64,000 nt of DNA from Paulownia fortunei (lineage: Eukaryota > Streptophyta > Magnoliopsida > Lamiales > Paulowniaceae), in the NCBI GenBank assembly GCA_019321725.1, contig CM033107.1, positions 947,001 to 1,011,000 of the forward strand, written 5' to 3'. The notes beneath the pieces were generated by a model, which ran no database searches, was not told the origin of the DNA, and saw nothing but the letters and a program-made list of their open reading frames with translations. The translations under genes were made by a program, and so were the position numbers. Position 1 is the first letter of the stretch. Every line of letters starts with the position of its first letter. Positions 41,401-53,461 of the stretch are shown piece by piece.

Positions 41401-43095
41401 GGATCTGGATGGGGGTCTTTCTTCCTTTCCATGTATCATTGGACCATTATTTTGGCAGACTCATTTTCTAGGAATAATGGCCTTTACATTTTCAGTCATT
41501 GTGCTACTTGAAGTACAAGAGAGCTTGAGACTTTCCACATTTTTGGCAGTTTTTTTAACTCCATTAAAACATAGTTTCCAAAAATAATTTCTTTGACAAA
41601 CAGTCAACTCAGTGAGCCAAATAGAAGTCAGAAACATTTTTTCAGTATATCTTGAAATCGAGTATTCCCATGCAGAAATACAAATGGATCCAGGATACAA
41701 CACCAAGGGAAGAAAGCCTGTAATTCTTCTTCAGAAAAAGGAAACTCTAGGTCAACAGATACTCACCGAAGGGAATTCCAAGACAAAAGTCATGAATCTT
41801 TGCTGCCCTCTTTGGTTGGCTGACAACTTGTTCCGGTATGTGCCCATTTGTTGCTCCTCCAACAACAAAACCTTCTGCAATAGGATGTGATTTTACAGAG
41901 CTTCCATTATGTGATGTTGATGCATCTTCAACGTAACTTGGGGTGGTCTTATTCTCCAAGTGGGATACTTTTGTGTCATGTCCATCACTGTTCATGACAT
42001 TCAATACCTGAAGAAAAAGACTTCTGAAGTTGACAAAATCTTCAAGTGACCAACATATAGCAAAAAACTAGAAAATGAGAAGCTCCAATAGGCGCAAACC
42101 TATTGGAATATTTTTCAAAGCTGGGCCAAGGTTGAATACATCTTATTCATTTCAATTTCAGAAAAGTCAGAAAGAAAAGGATGCAACTTTTCAAAATTCC
42201 AGAGTTTCAATAGAAACATTTTCATTTTTTACTCTGCAGTCCTCAAGTAACAATCACATTAAAACTTTATGACATTATCAGCATAACATGCTTTATCACC
42301 AGTGGCGGGCAAGATTTAAAAATTTGGTGGGCATGCGGCAACTCAACTACAAGGAATAGTTTTGATGTCTCTTAGAAATTTCAAACGTGTTACTCGAGAG
42401 TGACGTAAATATCAGACATTGATTACAAACAACTGTTCATCAATTTCACGCATTCTAAAATCCATGTATCTACAAACTGAAGCTCATATTTCTCAATATT
42501 ATCAGTCCATCCAAAAATCAAGAGCTTTTTTACTTTCCTCAATGTGTTAAATTAAAGGGCAATGTAACTCAGCCACATAATGTAACTTCAAAGCAAACAA
42601 ATAGGCGCCAATATGCAGGCTCACGCACATATACACTGTGTTGAGCAGAAACAACACCAGTTAACTTCAAAATTCAACTCCTAGACTATACCCAACAACA
42701 AGAAAAAACAAATAAACCGACTTCATTCTAATTCTTTAACATTTTTTCAGAAACCCACATTCAAAACAAAAAAAAAAATCGAATCTTGAACTAAATTCAA
42801 TTCAATTCAGCTAACCAGAGAATTGATTTCTCAATACAGCATACAGAAATAATCTAAAATCAAAATTCACCAAACCCTCCGCATATTTTCACTTATTCAA
42901 CAAGTAAACCCAGTAACACACAACGCTTACAGAATTCCAGGTTTCTTGAGAAATAAAATTGGAGAAATAGGAGCAAGACTGTACCTTTCCGGGGCGAAAT
43001 TTGGTGGGGCAGGGGTAGGATCGGGTGTGGAGCTGCAACCGGCGGTTGTTAACCATGGAAGAGAAGCATGAGAGCTGAGAAATCGTCGACGACAT
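38495..43095 (-). CDS. FAX1: FATTY ACID EXPORT 1, plastid inner envelope
   Basis: A Tmemb_14 family protein that exports free fatty acids from plastids across the inner envelope. Exons: 42985-43095, 41767-42007, 40793-40960, 38816-38862, 38690-38730 and 38495-38591. The joined frame is 234 aa; Arabidopsis FAX1 is similar in size. The first about 40 residues (MSSTISQLSCFSSMVNNRRL, then basic residues) look like a plastid transit peptide. A low-complexity spacer follows, then AAKIHDFCLGIPFGGLVLCG, SRSPVTLSTGVLYGGALLTL, GKSSFPFILGQAVLSVALLW, KNFQAYSMTQKLFPTGFNVV and the ending FYSYVVISGGNPPPKKLKPS. These are the helix and tail motifs of the family. Intron 3 is unusually long, about 1.9 kb, and holds repeat-like sequence. 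It is divergent from the beta-glucanase gene, with about 0.85 kb between starts. Confidence 0.96.
40185..40400. repeat. Repeat-like insertion in FAX1 intron 3
   Basis: A locally GC-richer stretch with GTCACGCCCAAGGCCCATAG, GCCTCCACCTAGCATCTGC and AATCCATGTGGGATACTACA. It differs in composition from the surrounding intron and resembles degenerate interspersed repeats of plant introns. No ends or target duplications are defined. Confidence 0.3.
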
Positions 43096-43950
43096 GGTTC
43101 TTGTTTTGCTAATGCCAGAAGTTTATTTAATAGTTCTTTTTATTTTCTGCTGTGTATCTTGTCAATTGAAATGAAAAGAGTAACAGATGAAGAACAAGAA
43201 AAGGAAACTGTTCAGCAGAAAAGCTTTGACTTTTACTATATTGATCCCTACAAAGCAATAAAAAACTGAAAAATAAAATCCTTTTTTATTGTCCTTTTTC
43301 TTTAAATAAAAAATCATTCGTATTTAAGCAATATACTGAAAATAATTTCAAAGAACCAAACTATTTAGGTTATGATGGGATTCGTTTAGAAATTAATTTA
43401 GGGAATATTAGAAAACATGAAAACAAGCGCTATATATGATATCATTTTTCCAAAACGAATTCACATAAAAACGTTTTTTGTTAGGCAAATATTTACTGAA
43501 AATTAAATATTTTCAAACCCTATACGTGTTTTCAATCTTACTGTCATAATCTACACCATATCATAGTGTGAACAGGTAACATTTAATATAAATTGTACAT
43601 ACAGATTAATGCGTTTCAGTCACTGAAAGATTTTTATTCTGTCTACAATCATCAACAACGATAGTTAAAACATTTGTCTGTATAAATTCGACAGCAAATC
43701 GTATTCAGGCTCCGGAAAATGTTGTAATAAAAAAACTAGATCCTTCCAAGTTTCTTCCATATAACTGGCCAGTGATAATGTATAAATGTGAGCATATATC
43801 AGCATGAAATGGCAAATGATAATGAACATTTCTGTATTCTGTTTAAATGAGGTTGTCCCATTTGCTTAATATAAGAAGAGGAAGATACGTGCTTGAATGT
43901 GTGTACAAGATTGTCTGAGCTTCCTCTTCCTCTTTGTTAGAACTATTACA
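43096..43950. promoter_or_regulatory. Divergent FAX1 / beta-glucanase promoter region
   Basis: 855 bases separate the two start codons, which point away from each other. A TTAATATAAG box near 43867 lies about 80 bases before the glucanase ATG and could serve as its TATA element. No other clear signal was found. Confidence 0.4.
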
Positions 43951-45456
43951 ATGGCGAAGTCATATTTCAAGCACCAGTACCCTGCAGCAATTGTTAGAAT
44001 GCTGCTAACTGTGATACCAGTGATTTGCTTACACACAGCAGGTCCATTTCTTTTTTCTTTTTTTTTTTTGATCAGTAAATTAAATTTCATAGATCAAATA
44101 CAATGGGCGTACCCAGGGGTGTATACAAAAAGACGGGAAGCCAACAATTAAGGTCCCGAAGCAAAGGACTCAAACTGACTCAAAACATAAGGATATAAAG
44201 AAAATATTGACTTCTATACATGTGTTTTGATCTTATATATGATTGTATCCATGTGTGAAAATTCATTTTCGAAAATTTTCCTGTGCCTCTTGCCTCTATC
44301 TGCTTGTCCGCGGTCAAAAATATTTGGTCTTATAGTATTCTTGTTGAGGGGGGAAGAGAGTGCATTTTGATCAAATTGAATTTTGTACATCTTTCTCTGA
44401 CATATTGTCTGAAAGAATTTCCCATCCAAAGATGCAAGAGAGAGAACTTCCAATTCCACACACTAATCTTTTTGCTCAAACTAATTTGCAGATGCCCAAA
44501 CAGGAGCTTGTTATGGCACTCTTGGTAGTAATTTACCACCAGCAACAGAAGTGATTGCTCTCTGCAACAAATACAACATTCGGAGAATTCGGCTCTACAA
44601 TCCAAACCCATCAGTTCTCCAAGCCCTTAAAGGCAACCACAACATTTCAGTCATAGTAGGTGTTGCAAATGAGGACATTCCAGGGATTGCAAAAGATGCC
44701 ACTGTTGCCAAATCTTGGGTGCAAAACAATGTCCTCAAGTATGGAAATGTGAACTTCAGATACATTGCAGTTGGAAATGAGATCAGCCCATTAGACAGTG
44801 GAAGTGCCAGTATTGCACCAAGTGTTGCCCCTGCCATGCAAAACATCTACAATGCCATTTCTGCAGCTGGGCTTAGGAGAAAAGTTAAAGTTTCTACTGC
44901 CTTAAGCTTGGGAGTTCTTGGACAATCCTATCCTCCATCAGCAGGGGTGTTCAAATCTGAAATCCAGTCCTCCTTTATCAACCCCATAGTTCAGTTCCTT
45001 GCGAAAACTCAGGGCCCTTTTCTTGTCAATGTCTACCCATATTTCGCATATATCAGCAACACAAACGATATTCGTTTGGATTATGCACTTTTTACGTCTC
45101 CTTCAACTGTTGTGAGAGATGGGCAGTACCAGTACCAGAACTTGTTTGATGCTATGGTAGATGCAACCCATGCAGCATTGGAGAAGGCTGGTGGAGCAAA
45201 TGTGGAAGTTGTTGTGTCAGAAACTGGATGGCCATCGGCTGGTGGAACAGCAACAACTATTCACAATGCAAGGACTTATAATTCCAAGTTGATTAAGAAT
45301 GTCAAAAAGGGGACCCCAAGAAAGCCCGGAAAGCCTATTGAAACTTACATCTTTGACCTGATTGATGAGAACCAAAAGAGCCCTGAAATTGAGAAGCATT
45401 GGGGACTGTTTCTTGCTAATAAACAGCCTAAATATCCCCTCTCATTTATTAAATAG
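43951..45456 (+). CDS. GH17 glucan endo-1,3-beta-glucosidase, basic/PR-2 type
   Basis: Predicted secreted hydrolase of beta-1,3-glucans (callose or fungal wall). Exons are 43951-44041 and 44492-45456, splitting after the signal peptide as is usual in this family; 351 aa. Residues 1-30 contain the hydrophobic signal ([14 protein letters not shown]), and the mature protein likely starts near [14 protein letters not shown]. Catalytic residues are in place: the acid/base Glu127 in AVGNEISP and the nucleophile Glu274 in [33 protein letters not shown] and the ending [17 protein letters not shown] complete the domain. There is no X8/CBM43 domain and no GPI signal, which fits a soluble PR-2-like enzyme. 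The 450-base intron contains a poly-T-headed repeat. No lesion is seen. Confidence 0.95.
44056..44165. repeat. Possible retroposon 3'-end fragment in glucanase intron
   Basis: A run of T followed by GATCAGTAAATTAAATTTCA, then GTACCCAGGGGTGTATACAA and GGAAGCCAACAATTAAGG. A poly-T head followed by this style of sequence is what an antisense LINE/SINE tail looks like in plant introns. No target duplication was identified. Confidence 0.35.
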
Positions 45457-46837
45457 GACAATGAATACATTGTAGAATCACTGAGTTAGACTTATTCCTT
45501 ATTTCTGCTTAAGCAACTAAATAATTTCAGTGAAAGATGCATTTATGTTGCATAGCTTTTGTCTTTTGCTTTTTGTTGTTTACGGGAAATTTAATTTGAT
45601 ATCTAATTTCCATTCTTACCATTGACATCAGAATCAGCAATCTAGCTATATCTTCAAGCTTCTGTCTTCCTAGTCTTCAACTGTTAATTCATGCTAATCC
45701 CTTTGTGAATATCATCATGACATTCATTTTTTTGAAGCATGATCAAGCCCATATCAGAGTGAATCCATCGAAACATGTCATGTGCATAAAAAAAGAAGCA
45801 GGTCTACTGATGAAGAAAGAATCACTCTCCCCTAACACTGAAGAACATAAACACTATAATCCATCCAGTCACATAAATCCATTTTATATAGACTGCTTTA
45901 GAAATTCAGAATTGCACAGTCGCATATAACCAAGATGAAAAGCGTCAAAACTGTGAGAAAGTAGAATTACTTGTGGTAAAAAGTGCTCCTTCGACTTCAT
46001 GGTGGCACCAATTAACATTGTGGTTCTCAGCTAATTGAAAATGGACTTAGTTTCTTGTTTTGCTGTAGAAATTATAAACCATTTGCTTTCTAACTTTCGT
46101 TAAATCTTGCACAGCTATTGCATGCTGTTATCACTACATATTTATTATCAGATTCTAGCCATTGCCTTCTGGACCTAAAATCTGTACTTTGTAATCTTTC
46201 CACTACAAGTGAAATGAATGATGTAGTTGATCACTTAAAAAAAACAAATGATTAATTATTTTGGTCCAGCAAGAAAAGGAATAGATGCAGGGCTTGCCAA
46301 AGTTGGGAAAGATGCGGAGAAAGGATGCTTATCAGAATTCAAAAGCCAATGGTAATAACTTAAACATTGCAGACTTTATAGGAATTATCATGAGAAGACA
46401 ATGCAGTCGGAAGATTTTAGCAAAGTTCTGCCTGCTGTTCCAATGAATGATGACTTCCTCAGATATAGATTACTTCATCCGTTTTAAATGGTATAATGTC
46501 AGACCACAAAAAAACTCAACATGTAAATAAATAACGGGTCACAAAAATGATTTTCAATAGTTTTTGCTATCACAGGGAACTAAAACTCAAAATACATTTG
46601 CAGGATCAACAATTCTCTTATTTATTTACAATTATTAGTACAGTCAAACTAATCAACAGAACCTAAAAAGCTATAACAGATATTCAAGCACTTTGCTCCT
46701 GGAGTACTTAGAGCAAGATCAGAAAGCTGAAACTCAGAAAAGATGCCATGAAAAGCAGCTAATTAATATTGCATTTGCTCAAAAGGTCAATAGCAAATAT
46801 GTCACCTAGCGTAACTTCTAAAGAAAAATTCAGAGAT
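45457..46837. other. Spacer between convergent glucanase and LCYB genes
   Basis: This holds the 3' flanks of both genes. A short open stretch near 46268-46355 with an AG before it (GIDAGLAKVGKDAEKG) is exon-like but unmatched. I see nothing else supportable. Confidence 0.5.
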
Positions 46838-48352
46838 TCATTCTCTATCCTGTAATAAGTTGTAGGTCATATTTACCAAAGGAGCAGTGCCTTTTGCCAT
46901 AATCTCTAATCTAGAAGTATTAGAGGCTTGCGAGAAAAGGGAGAGACCAAAAAGTAAGAGCTCAGGAAGAAATAACCGAGATGACAAGAATCCATGCCAG
47001 TAACGAGGTTCTAAGTCAAAAAAAGCATTGAAAAACCTTCTGGTGGCATGTAAATCAAGCTTCAGCAAAATGTCCATACCAAAACAGAAAAATTCTCTTT
47101 GCCGTCTTCTTTCTATCGGCCACAAGTCTTTCCAAACTTCTGCAGATAATTCATTACCTAGTAGACTTCTCTCGGTACCTAGATACTGAACTATAGCATT
47201 GGCAACAACTGGAGCAGCAGATAAAGTCCTCGCCACCATATAGCCAGTTGAAGGGTGCACCATCCCTGCTGTACCACCAATTCCAACAACCCTCTGAGGT
47301 AGCACCGGAAGAGGGCCTCCCATAGGAATAACACAATGCTCATCCTCTTCAATGCTCTTTACTTTTATTCCTAAGTGACTCAATCGAGCCACCATGCGTT
47401 CCTGAATATCTTTCATAGGTATTCCAGGACGAGCTACAAGGGAGGTTTCTTCAAGGAATATTCTTTCAGATGAAAAGGGCATTGCATAAAGAAAAGTTGG
47501 AATTCTTCTATTTCTCTCCTTTAGCTCCTCGTTATTATTAAGATGTGAGTCTCGCCAATCCATAAAAACCATCTTATTTATATCAAAAGGATGTTCTTCC
47601 ACTTCTGCCAAAATTCCATAAGCTACTTGATAGCCTGGGTTATATGGCTTGTCATACTGAACAAGACAACGGGAAAAACCAGTTGCATCAAGAACCACAG
47701 CAGCCTGAATAGTAACACCATCATTGCATATAAGTAATGATTTGGATTCCTCGTGAATTACTTTCACAACTTTGGCCTGATGAAATTTAACGCCATTCAA
47801 AATGCATTTTTGCATCATTTTTGATTTCAGCTGTTTCCTATTAACCCTCCCATATGGCCTATCAAGATCTTTAGTTAATTTATCATCAATGTGCACCACA
47901 GCACCAGACCACGTCGTGTCAAGACAATCCAACAAATCCATGGCCTCAAATTCATCAACCCATACACCATAATTATTAGGCCAAATCACCTTGGGAGAAG
48001 GATCAATCGAGCAAACAGAAAGCCCCGCCTCTGAAACTTGCTGCGCTACCACAAGTCCTGCAGGGCCGCCACCTACAACAGCCAGATCCACAACAAGGCC
48101 TTTTGAAGGGTCATACATGGGAAGGTCAAATTCAAGATTTTCTTTCTTGCTTTCAGGCACAAGCTCTAAAAGGGCACTAGCACTGGCCTTCACACAAAAA
48201 CTTTTTCTAAGTTTTATGTGGGATTTCTTGGAATTGAACTTTAGTTCGAGGTTCTGAGGCTTCAAAGAGCTAAAGGCACTAACATTATCAGCAAAACCAT
48301 GGACCGAGTGCAGAAACTCAAGCTTATTGTGAGTCTTGAGTAAAGTATCCAT
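46838..48352 (-). CDS. LCYB: Lycopene beta-cyclase, chloroplast
   Basis: Forms beta-ionone rings on lycopene to make beta-carotene in plastids. The coding region is a single exon of 504 aa, the typical length. An in-frame ATG nine codons upstream (48379) exists, but the family begins MDTLLKTHNKLEFLH, so I start at 48352. The first about 80 residues are a transit peptide. The dinucleotide-binding motif VVDLAVVGGGPAGLVVAQQV follows (GGGPAG at 94-99), then SIDPSPKVIWPNNYGVWVDE, PYGRVNRKQLKSKMMQKCI, LDATGFSRCLVQYDKPY, FLEETSLVARPG and the charged RRRQREFFCFGMDILLKLDL segment. The end is LVNMTYNLLQDRE. LCYB rather than LCYE is indicated by near-complete match to the beta-type motif order. The frame is intact. 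Confidence 0.98.
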   Translation of the reverse strand: MDTLLKTHNKLEFLHSVHGFADNVSAFSSLKPQNLELKFNSKKSHIKLRKSFCVKASASALLELVPESKKENLEFDLPMYDPSKGLVVDLAVVGGGPAGLVVAQQVSEAGLSVCSIDPSPKVIWPNNYGVWVDEFEAMDLLDCLDTTWSGAVVHIDDKLTKDLDRPYGRVNRKQLKSKMMQKCILNGVKFHQAKVVKVIHEESKSLLICNDGVTIQAAVVLDATGFSRCLVQYDKPYNPGYQVAYGILAEVEEHPFDINKMVFMDWRDSHLNNNEELKERNRRIPTFLYAMPFSSERIFLEETSLVARPGIPMKDIQERMVARLSHLGIKVKSIEEDEHCVIPMGGPLPVLPQRVVGIGGTAGMVHPSTGYMVARTLSAAPVVANAIVQYLGTERSLLGNELSAEVWKDLWPIERRRQREFFCFGMDILLKLDLHATRRFFNAFFDLEPRYWHGFLSSRLFLPELLLFGLSLFSQASNTSRLEIMAKGTAPLVNMTYNLLQDRE

Positions 48353-48404
48353 AAGTTCTAACAAGACTAAATTTTTCAAGAAAATCCAATGGGCCTATGC
48401 AGTT

Positions 48405-48579
48405 CTTGAACAAAAAAATATGGTTTCAAGAATATCTTAAATTCTCAATCAGAATCTTGAATCAACAAATGAAATAAATTGGGCACATGCACAGGAACTT
48501 GCACATATTCTGACTGAACTTAAAAGATTTCTTCGCCAAATTGGACGAGAGTAAACAGAAAGGTTGGTCATTGACTTAC
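48405..48579 (-). other. Possible 5' UTR intron of LCYB
   Basis: On the minus strand a good donor (A|GTAAGTCAA at 48580/48579) and a pyrimidine-led acceptor (TTTTTTTGTTCAAG ending at 48405) bracket 175 AT-rich bases just upstream of the start codon. Leader introns occur in some plant LCYB genes; this one is predicted only. Confidence 0.35.
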
Positions 48580-49969
48580 TTGAAATATAAAGGGAGAAAA
48601 GAGGAAGAAGAAGGCATTTGTGTCGGGCTGAGAAGATTTTTGAAGAAACCGTGAAATCCAGTGAGCTTGTGGTGGACTCTCAACGACAGCCAATATTGGT
48701 TCGTGGGTACCTTTTTTTCTCTTCAATATCCACTTCCTTTCCTCTTTTTCTTTTATAGCACATTAGTCTTTTGTGATAATAAATTTAGTTGAGCCATTAA
48801 AAATTGAGTTTGAACAATTACATTGAACCTCATAAATTTGTAAATTAAACTTAATATTCATGAGACTCAAAAAGAATATTTAGTATTTCAATCACACTTA
48901 AATTTCTGGTTTAAATACTTACTGTTATATAATCAAATTATTTTGAAAGCTAGTTGAAGTAAGAAGTTCGTATTTTTTTCTTTTTTTTATGAGCTTGCTG
49001 TATGATGAAGTGCAGATATTAGTGCAAATTATATACAAGAGATTTTGGGGGAAGTTTTCAGATTTTTAGGTTATGCCATTGTTATTTACAAAAATGTTAA
49101 ATTTTGATAAGTGTTATTGCATGCTTTATTGTGTGTTTTCCTTTTTTTTGGTTAAAAAAATTAGTAATGTGAGTAACTGGAAATAAATTTGAAGCTCATA
49201 GATAGATAAATGTGAGCCTGAGTTTGATTTGAAACAAATAAATAAATAAATAAATAAAATAAAGACCCCTGTGAACATCAATCCTCAATATAACAGGAAT
49301 ATAATACACGGACATACAAAAAATTATACACAAAATTTAACAACTTTCATATTTTAATGGATGGTTGAAAATCAAATCAAACTACTCGACTCGAGATTGA
49401 TCGTTAAAAATTCGTTTTTACTTAGTTTTTAATTTAATAAACTAAACTTGAATATATATTTTTTCGTTCGATAAAATATAAAGTTCGACTCGATTAGTTA
49501 AAAAATAAAAAATATATTTATAAAAAAATTAAATTACTAAAATTTAATTCATATTCGACTCGATTAAAACTCGTTTAAACTCAATTCAATTAACAATCAA
49601 ACTAATATCAACTACTATTTTTTAAATTTGATAAAAAATCTAAATTCTCGATTTATTTCAGTTACATGTATGTTCTTATTTGCTTATGAAATTCAAATAA
49701 GTGTATAACATGATTTTTTTCATTAAGGGTAAATGGTATTATACCCTTCAAATGACATCATTTTAATAGTTGAATCCTAAAAGTAAATTAAAAATATTTT
49801 ACTATCTCAACTCACATTTACCACTTCACCCCAATGGGCCAATACCAAGATCAAAATTTGCAATTTTAATGGTGTCTATTTATTAGCTTGTCTTGTCCAA
49901 TTTACCAATTTTGTTATTCTCTGGACCTACTGAAAAAAGAGTTATTCTCCCCTGTGAGAGAGAGAGCCA
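48580..49969. other. Divergent spacer upstream of LCYB and the CRAL-TRIO gene
   Basis: This contains both promoters, an (AAAT)n run near 49236-49262 and a copy of dispersed repeat A. No gene is visible. Confidence 0.6.
49372..49675. repeat. Dispersed repeat family A, copy 2
   Basis: Matches 26565-26880 in order and orientation: TTTTTTCGTTCGATAAAAT, TTCGACTCGATTAGTTAAAA, TCGACTCGATTAAAACTCGT, AACTCAATTCAATTAACAAT. The two copies differ at many positions, so neither is recent. Confidence 0.65.
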
Positions 49970-52315
49970 ATGGGGAGTTCATCATCGGAAGACTTCTCTG
50001 TGGTGGTTTTGGCGTCGGATCTTGGCATCGACGCCCGACCCTTTTTATCCCACCCGCCGGAAGAAGAGAATTGGCATGACTGCCCTTCCAATCTTCCTTC
50101 CGCCGACGATCAAAACCTAGATTACTCCGACCTTGATGCTCTCCACTTCTTCCGCCTCGAGCGTGGTTTTGATAAGTCCGGCAACCGTATCTTCCGCATC
50201 GTTGGAAAGTATTTCCCTGGTAATTCTCACTATTACAACTATCCATTCATTTCGTTTTAGAAGGAGATACGCTTGATATTTTTAGCATCTATGAACCACA
50301 AATAACAGTAAGAGATTGTGCCTAGATTCTAGTTTGGGAGGATATGAAAGAATTGGTATGCAGTATACTTATTGGGGGTGGGTATGGAATTTACAGGTGG
50401 AAGGGTTGGAGGGCTTTTGATAGGTTTCATGCGGGATTTGGTTGAAGTAGTTCTTGTGAGAAAAATAGTGCTAGAGAGGCAATTTAGAATTTTTCTTGGC
50501 TTGTGATTTGATTGAATACCTTTCTCAAGAACAGGGATGGACTAGATTACCTTTAAGGGTATAATCGAAGCCAGACTGATTTCTTCTACACTGGGTGGGG
50601 TATATTACTGTAGTTCTAAATTGCAGAGTAATTCAGGGCAGAGTTTGACCTCTCAGCTAGAATTGTGCTTCTGAGCTTCTGTTTTATGCAACAAACAGTC
50701 GTGAAAGGAATTGGAAGAGCTGGTGGATAAAGTGGTAGATTTAAGGAATGAAAAAGTAATCTCTTTCAAGGCCTAGGTGTTTAAAAGGATTCTTGGGGTG
50801 TAGGTAATACATATAACGTTATACGTAATAGGTATAAGGAGCTAAAATATGTTTAGGAGAACCTAAAGGATTTTGTATAAAAAAGGTACTTTTGTTGTTT
50901 ATACTAGAACATTGTTCTAGTTTTTAGCACAGACGCTGGTATCTTATCTGCAATACAATGTAATTGCATTTTTAATGCTAAATTGTCTCTGATGAGTGAC
51001 TTTGTCTTTGACGCTTTTACATTGTTTTATTTTTTTGTTTAAAGTTTTTCTATGTGAAGTTTATATTCTTGCTTATATGTTGTTATGATCCTTTATATAA
51101 ATCCAGCTCCTGTAATCACTGGAGAAAGGCTGAAAAAGTATGTTTTCCATAAGATTCTGACGGAGATGCCGGACGGGCCATTCTGTATTGTATACATGCA
51201 TAGTACTGTGCAGAAGGAGGACAACTCGCCTGGCCTTACAATCCTTAGATGGATATATGAAGAACTACCCAATGATTACAAAGATAGGCTTCAGGTTGTG
51301 TACTTCATTCATCCAGGACTTCGGTCAAGGCTTGTCTTTGCCACTCTTGGGAGATTCCTTTTAAGTGGAGGGTGAGTTGTTTTTAAGTTTTTTACTAGAA
51401 TTATAACAGTGTCTGCAAAAACTGTAGAGTAGTGTGGTCTGAAGGCCATTCACTTTATGACTGTTAGCATGCTATTCTTTGACACGCTCCTTGCCATTTC
51501 TTCTTTGAGGAACTCCTGTTGAAGAGCTTAGCTCTATTAGTTGCTTTCTTACAAAAATCCTGAGTTAGCTATGATTTCCAATACAAGTCTTGTGACTACT
51601 CTTTCCAAACCCAGGATGCGTTCTTAGACACATACTTTTCTTGATTTCATATTTAAATCAAATCTGATGAATATTCGCGTGCCTGAAATGAAAACAGATA
51701 ATATCAGATAATGTTCTCCCTCTGTGGCTTCTGAAGGGATTCTAGCACAAAGTATAGGTCAGACTCCATGTAGATCCCTAATGGTTTATAGCAGTAAATC
51801 TGTTATTGCTGATATTATTAATTACAAAGTGCTGCTAATACTATTCATTTATTGGATCAACATTATGCTCTCATGATTAATGCTGCTGTCTTACAATCTC
51901 TGAATTCTCCAACATATTTTTATGCTGCTGTGCAACCTTGAGTTCCGTCACTCATTTTACATTCCTGAATGTCTATTTCTCTCTGGCCAGTCTATTGAAT
52001 CTATAAAATTACAAGTAGCAAGTTTGATTACATGTGGTGATTATTTTATGCTCACTGCTTTTTCTGTGTTTTAATTATAGCTTATACTGGAAAATCAAAT
52101 ATGTAAGCCGCCTTCAATATCTCTGGCAAGATATAAAGAAGGGAGAGGTTGAGATTCCTGAATTTGTTAAACAGCATGACGATATCCTAGAGCACAGACC
52201 GCTGACAGATTATGGTATTGAACCAGATCCTTTGCATTTGATGGAGGTTCCTTCTACAGCCTATTCATTTGGGAGGTATGAAACAGGGTGGGCGTCAAGA
52301 GAGTGCAGGTCTTAG
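49970..52315 (+). CDS. GDAP2/SEC14-like divergent CRAL-TRIO protein
   Basis: A small plant protein of the family annotated as SEC14 cytosolic factor-like or ganglioside-induced differentiation-associated protein 2-like (compare Arabidopsis At4g35750). It probably binds a lipid or other hydrophobic ligand, but its role is not established. Exons: 49970-50219, 51107-51371 and 52081-52315, GT-AG and in frame; 249 aa. The N-terminus is short, acidic and serine-rich. The domain starts DALHFFRLERGFDKSGNRIF, then YVFHKILTEMPDGPFCIVYM, PGLTILRWIYEELPNDYKDR, LQVVYFIHPGLRSRLVFATL, GRFLLSGGLYWKIKYVSRLQ and YLWQDIKKGEVEIPEFVKQH. The ending PDPLHLMEVPSTAYSFGRY is followed by a variable tail. There is no macro domain, unlike animal GDAP2. 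Its 3' end faces the CYSTM gene. Confidence 0.93.
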
Positions 52316-52929
52316 TGGGGTGGTGGTTCATTGTATAATATATATTGGTGTTGTGCTACATAAACTGTCCACACACATAAGCCGTGAGTAAATGTATGCC
52401 CTAATTGTACTGTAATGCTATGCGGGCATGGATTCACTTATGCCATGCCCCGACCATTTTTATATGGTGTTGTGATGCAGAAGTGGATATGTATTGGTGT
52501 TGTGACTGCTTATAATCATATCTTATAATCCAAGAAGATAGCTTTTAAATTCACTTGATTTTCATCGAGTCTAGGTTTCTGCCTGATATTGCCCACCCAT
52601 GTTTGGGTTGTTGCTAGCAATGGCAAAACAGACTGTAGGGACAAACCAGTCAGTTCATCACTCTCAGACAAAATGAAACAACAAACAAGGTGAGAATAAA
52701 TTGCAGTTTTGAAGGAAAGGAAAGTGAGATTGTAATTCAAATAGCTCTATGGAAATTGGCACATTTAGGCAGTCCCAGAGTGTCAAAACCTTTTACCACA
52801 TAGCCCTGAAGGCAAAAACACCAAACCAAATAATACTAACAAAAGTATTACATCTCAAAGCCAACAAAAAAACTATTACAAAGTGAACAAAATTACACCA
52901 TATGTGTATGTGTTTCCTGATCTTGATGT

Positions 52930-53428
52930 TTAATCAAAGCATACTTCACAAAGCCAGCAGCAACATAATGCAAAGAGGCTGCAGAAACAAACCAATCTGT
53001 AATCAATAGCAAGTCCAAACAAAGGAAAACAAGATGATGCCAAGTTAACTTTGCATTTTCTTAACCATGTGCGGCCACTTTTACTTGGTAATAACATAGT
53101 ATATCTCTATCAGAAATGATGAGAATTGGCATTTCATAAAAGTTAAGCAGCTAGGTTCCTTAGTAAATGGTTGTTTAAGTGAACTATTTTAAGGTTCTTT
53201 ATATTGACATGATATGGCTTAAGAATCCTTACCATCCTTCAAGGAAGCCCCTTTCTCCTTTTGCCTTTGTTCTTGGCCCGCACTTCATTTTCTTCTTTCC
53301 AGTTGGAGGATTCTCAGTTGGGTAGCCTGCAGTCCAAATTTGACAGGGGTAAGTTTAGTTCACAGGAAAGCAGTCCTGCCCTCCATGCGTGCTTGCGTGC
53401 GTGTGTGTGTGTGTGTGTGTGTGTCCGT

Positions 53429-53461
<33 letters not shown>

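Noticed and set aside
44551..45456. GTG-started ORF as the full glucanase
   Set aside because: The frame continues upstream to a proper acceptor at 44491 and joins a signal-peptide exon, so GTG is an internal valine codon.
48353..48379. Upstream in-frame ATG giving a 513-aa LCYB
   Set aside because: Family members begin at MDTLLKT; the extra nine residues (MKNLVLLEL) have no counterpart and the upstream region looks like leader.
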